64,000 nt of DNA from an uncultured Acidobacteriota bacterium (GTDB lineage: Bacteria > Acidobacteriota > Blastocatellia > Pyrinomonadales > Pyrinomonadaceae): the NCBI GenBank assembly GCA_937859595.1, contig CALMAH010000015.1:186001-250000 (forward strand). The letters are read 5' to 3'. Positions 62,418-64,000 of the stretch are shown here, one piece after another (position 1 is the first letter of the stretch; each line of letters begins with the position of its first letter). Made by a program: the position numbers and the translations under genes. The notes beneath the pieces were generated by a model. It was not told the DNA's origin and made no database searches. It saw nothing but the letters and a program-made list of their open reading frames with translations.

Positions 62418-64000
62418 ATGAGATTTTTATCAGAGATCAACTCTCCGGCAGACCTTCGTCAACTAAAGGTAGAGGACCTACAGGAAGTTGCCGACGAGGT
62501 CCGGCAGTTCATTATCGACACGTGCTCGCGAGTGGGCGGGCATACGGGAGCGTCGCTTGGAGCGGTCGAGCTGGCCGTAGCGATGCACTATGTTTTCGAT
62601 ACGCCGAGCGACCGCCTGGTTTGGGACGTGGGACACCAGGCTTATGCCCACAAGATACTGACCGGGCGGCGTGATCAGCTCCACACCATAAAGCAATACG
62701 ACGGCCTTTCGGGTTTTCTGCGACGGGAGGAATCGGAATATGACACTTTTGGTGCCGGTCATGCTTCGACCTCGCTGTCTGCCGCGCTCGGTATGGCCAT
62801 AGCCCGTGACCGAAAGGGAGCAGACTTTCATGTCTGCGCGCTGATCGGAGATTCTTCGCTTGCGGGCGGCATGGCGATGGAGGCCATCAACCAGGCCGGG
62901 CACCTGAAATCGCGGCTGATCGTGCTGTTGAACGACAATGAGATGTCGATAGCCCCGGCGGTCGGCGCTCTGAGCCGATATCTGAACCGGATCAAGGAGG
63001 CGCAGAGCTATCACCACCTGAAGGAAGAAATAGGCGACGCCCTCGAAAGCGTGCCCGGGATCGGCGGAACACTTCGCTGGGCGGCGAAATCGTTCAAAGA
63101 TGCCATTGCTGCCGCCGTGCTTCCCGGCGCCCTGGTCAACGAACTTGGCTTTAAGTACATCGGTTATGTTGACGGCCATAATGTCCCGATGCTTGTAAGG
63201 GCATTAGAGGAAGCGAAGAAGGTCGACGACGGGCCAGTGATCGTACACGCACTGACCGTAAAGGGCAAAGGGTTTCCGAATCCTGAAAAGAACTATTACG
63301 CCTATCATGCGACCGGGCCGTTTGACCCCAAGACAGGGCTGCCGTTCAAATCCGGCTCCGCATCGGTGCCGACCTACACCTCGGTGTTCGGCTCGGTGAT
63401 GTGCGAATTGATGGAGCGGGACCCAGCTATAACGGCCGTTACCGCCGCTATGCCCGACGGGACTGGGATCGACAAGGTTCTAGAGAAATTCCCCGAACGT
63501 GCGTTCGACGTTGGCATTGCGGAACAGCATGCGGTGACCTTCTGCGCCGGTATGGCCTGCGAGGGGCTAAAGCCGGTCGCGGCGATCTACTCTACCTTTC
63601 TCCAGCGCGGATTCGATCAGTTGATCCATGATGTTTGTCTTCAGAGCCTGAACGTAACATTCGCAATGGATCGCGCGGGCATCGTCGGAGCGGACGGCCC
63701 GACGCACCACGGCCTGTTGGACATTGCTTATCTGCGCGGGTATCCGCACATTGTTCTGATGGCTCCGAAAGATGAAGCTGAACTTCGCGATATGGTCCTG
63801 ACCGCGATAGAACATCCCGGCCCGGCCGCGATTAGATATCCAAGGGGAAACGGACTTGGTGTGGACATCTCGACGGAACCGAAGACCTTGGAGATCGGAC
63901 GGGCGGAGGTTCTCCGCGAAGGTGAAGATATTGCGATAATCGCACTCGGCAGCATGGTCGATCCGGCGATGGGTGCGTCGCAGAAGCTGGAGACCGCAGG
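62418..64000 (+). CDS. dxs: 1-deoxy-D-xylulose-5-phosphate synthase, 3' end cut by window
   Basis: About 527 residues are visible of a usual 620-640. The enzyme condenses pyruvate and glyceraldehyde 3-phosphate to DXP with thiamine diphosphate, the first step of the MEP pathway. Seen: 'VWDVGHQAYAHKILTGR', 'GAGHASTSLSAALGMA', 'IVLLNDNEMSIAPAVGALS', catalytic Glu in 'VGIAEQHAVTF', 'GADGPTHHGLLD'. The ThDP-binding GDG motif is changed to 'IGDSSLAGGMA' (Asp145 kept, Gly146 replaced by Ser). It is separate from dxr-rseP-ispG but belongs to the same pathway. ATG 62418; a CCTGTTAACAGG palindrome lies 43 bases upstream. Confidence 0.95.
   Translation, partial: MRFLSEINSPADLRQLKVEDLQEVADEVRQFIIDTCSRVGGHTGASLGAVELAVAMHYVFDTPSDRLVWDVGHQAYAHKILTGRRDQLHTIKQYDGLSGFLRREESEYDTFGAGHASTSLSAALGMAIARDRKGADFHVCALIGDSSLAGGMAMEAINQAGHLKSRLIVLLNDNEMSIAPAVGALSRYLNRIKEAQSYHHLKEEIGDALESVPGIGGTLRWAAKSFKDAIAAAVLPGALVNELGFKYIGYVDGHNVPMLVRALEEAKKVDDGPVIVHALTVKGKGFPNPEKNYYAYHATGPFDPKTGLPFKSGSASVPTYTSVFGSVMCELMERDPAITAVTAAMPDGTGIDKVLEKFPERAFDVGIAEQHAVTFCAGMACEGLKPVAAIYSTFLQRGFDQLIHDVCLQSLNVTFAMDRAGIVGADGPTHHGLLDIAYLRGYPHIVLMAPKDEAELRDMVLTAIEHPGPAAIRYPRGNGLGVDISTEPKTLEIGRAEVLREGEDIAIIALGSMVDPAMGASQKLETA

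Noticed and set aside
62478-63179. 233-codon minus-strand frame at the right end
   Set aside because: It lies opposite dxs, whose frame has all expected motifs. The minus frame is a shadow.

Overview
The window is an ordinary stretch of chromosome from a heterotrophic, Gram-negative-type bacterium, most likely an acidobacterium (Acidobacteriota, possibly class Blastocatellia). The inference rests on two tandem secreted proteins of the acidobacterial 'VWFA-related' type, TonB-family proteins with a beta-barrel partner, MEP-pathway and cell-wall genes of bacterial type, and many small secreted TPR, DinB and VOC proteins. No 16S rRNA or other decisive marker is present. About 60 genes are densely packed on both strands. 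Two tRNA genes (Leu-CAG, Ser-GCT) have readable promoters. There is no prophage, insertion sequence or CRISPR array.

Layout. 1-3.4 kb: a tight + strand run with a truncated AAC(3)-I-like acetyltransferase, a small CxC/CxxC protein, a second GNAT, a TPR protein, homogentisate dioxygenase (hmgA) and an OsmC protein. 3.7-9.7 kb: SLC13 transporter, secreted TPR protein, an exported M20-type hydrolase lacking several usual metal ligands, and two VOC proteins. 9.7-12.6 kb: YebC, the YggS-YggT-YggU cluster and tRNA-Leu. 12.7-18.5 kb: glutamate dehydrogenase, phosphomannomutase and the VWA pair. 18.5-24.7 kb: a minus-strand run of small regulators and secreted proteins, including a protein made of two copies of an unrecognised domain, a TPR/double-retropepsin protein, an orphan PIN protein and an Ogg2-type DNA glycosylase. 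25-30.9 kb: DacB, MurJ, gamma carbonic anhydrase, HisS and DUF1572.

31.5-35.2 kb: dxr-rseP-ispG; dxs sits at the right end (62.4 kb onward, cut by the window), so three MEP isoprenoid genes are present at two places. 35.3-44 kb: DUF2752, two TonB-family proteins, holB, DUF512 radical SAM protein, alanine dehydrogenase and an SLC13/TrkA-C permease. 44-46.4 kb: pirin, DUF4199, a membrane-tethered LuxR-type regulator and tRNA-Ser. 46.5-56.7 kb: plugless TonB-receptor-like barrel, a very large PDZ-containing histidine kinase, MFS exporter, M61 peptidase, beta-propeller lipoprotein and DinB protein. 56.7-62.3 kb: murA, HIT protein, TPR lipoprotein, a GAF-GAF sigma-54 activator and a Spy/CpxP-like protein.

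No complete new defence or biosynthetic system was found. The most unusual items are: the duplicated secreted domain at 20.2-21.3 kb; the non-canonical active sites of the M20 protein and of DXS; the PDZ-7TM-GAF-PAS kinase; two different long imperfect palindromes between genes (28.9 and 40.9 kb); and a 7-bp repeat inserted in frame in hisS.
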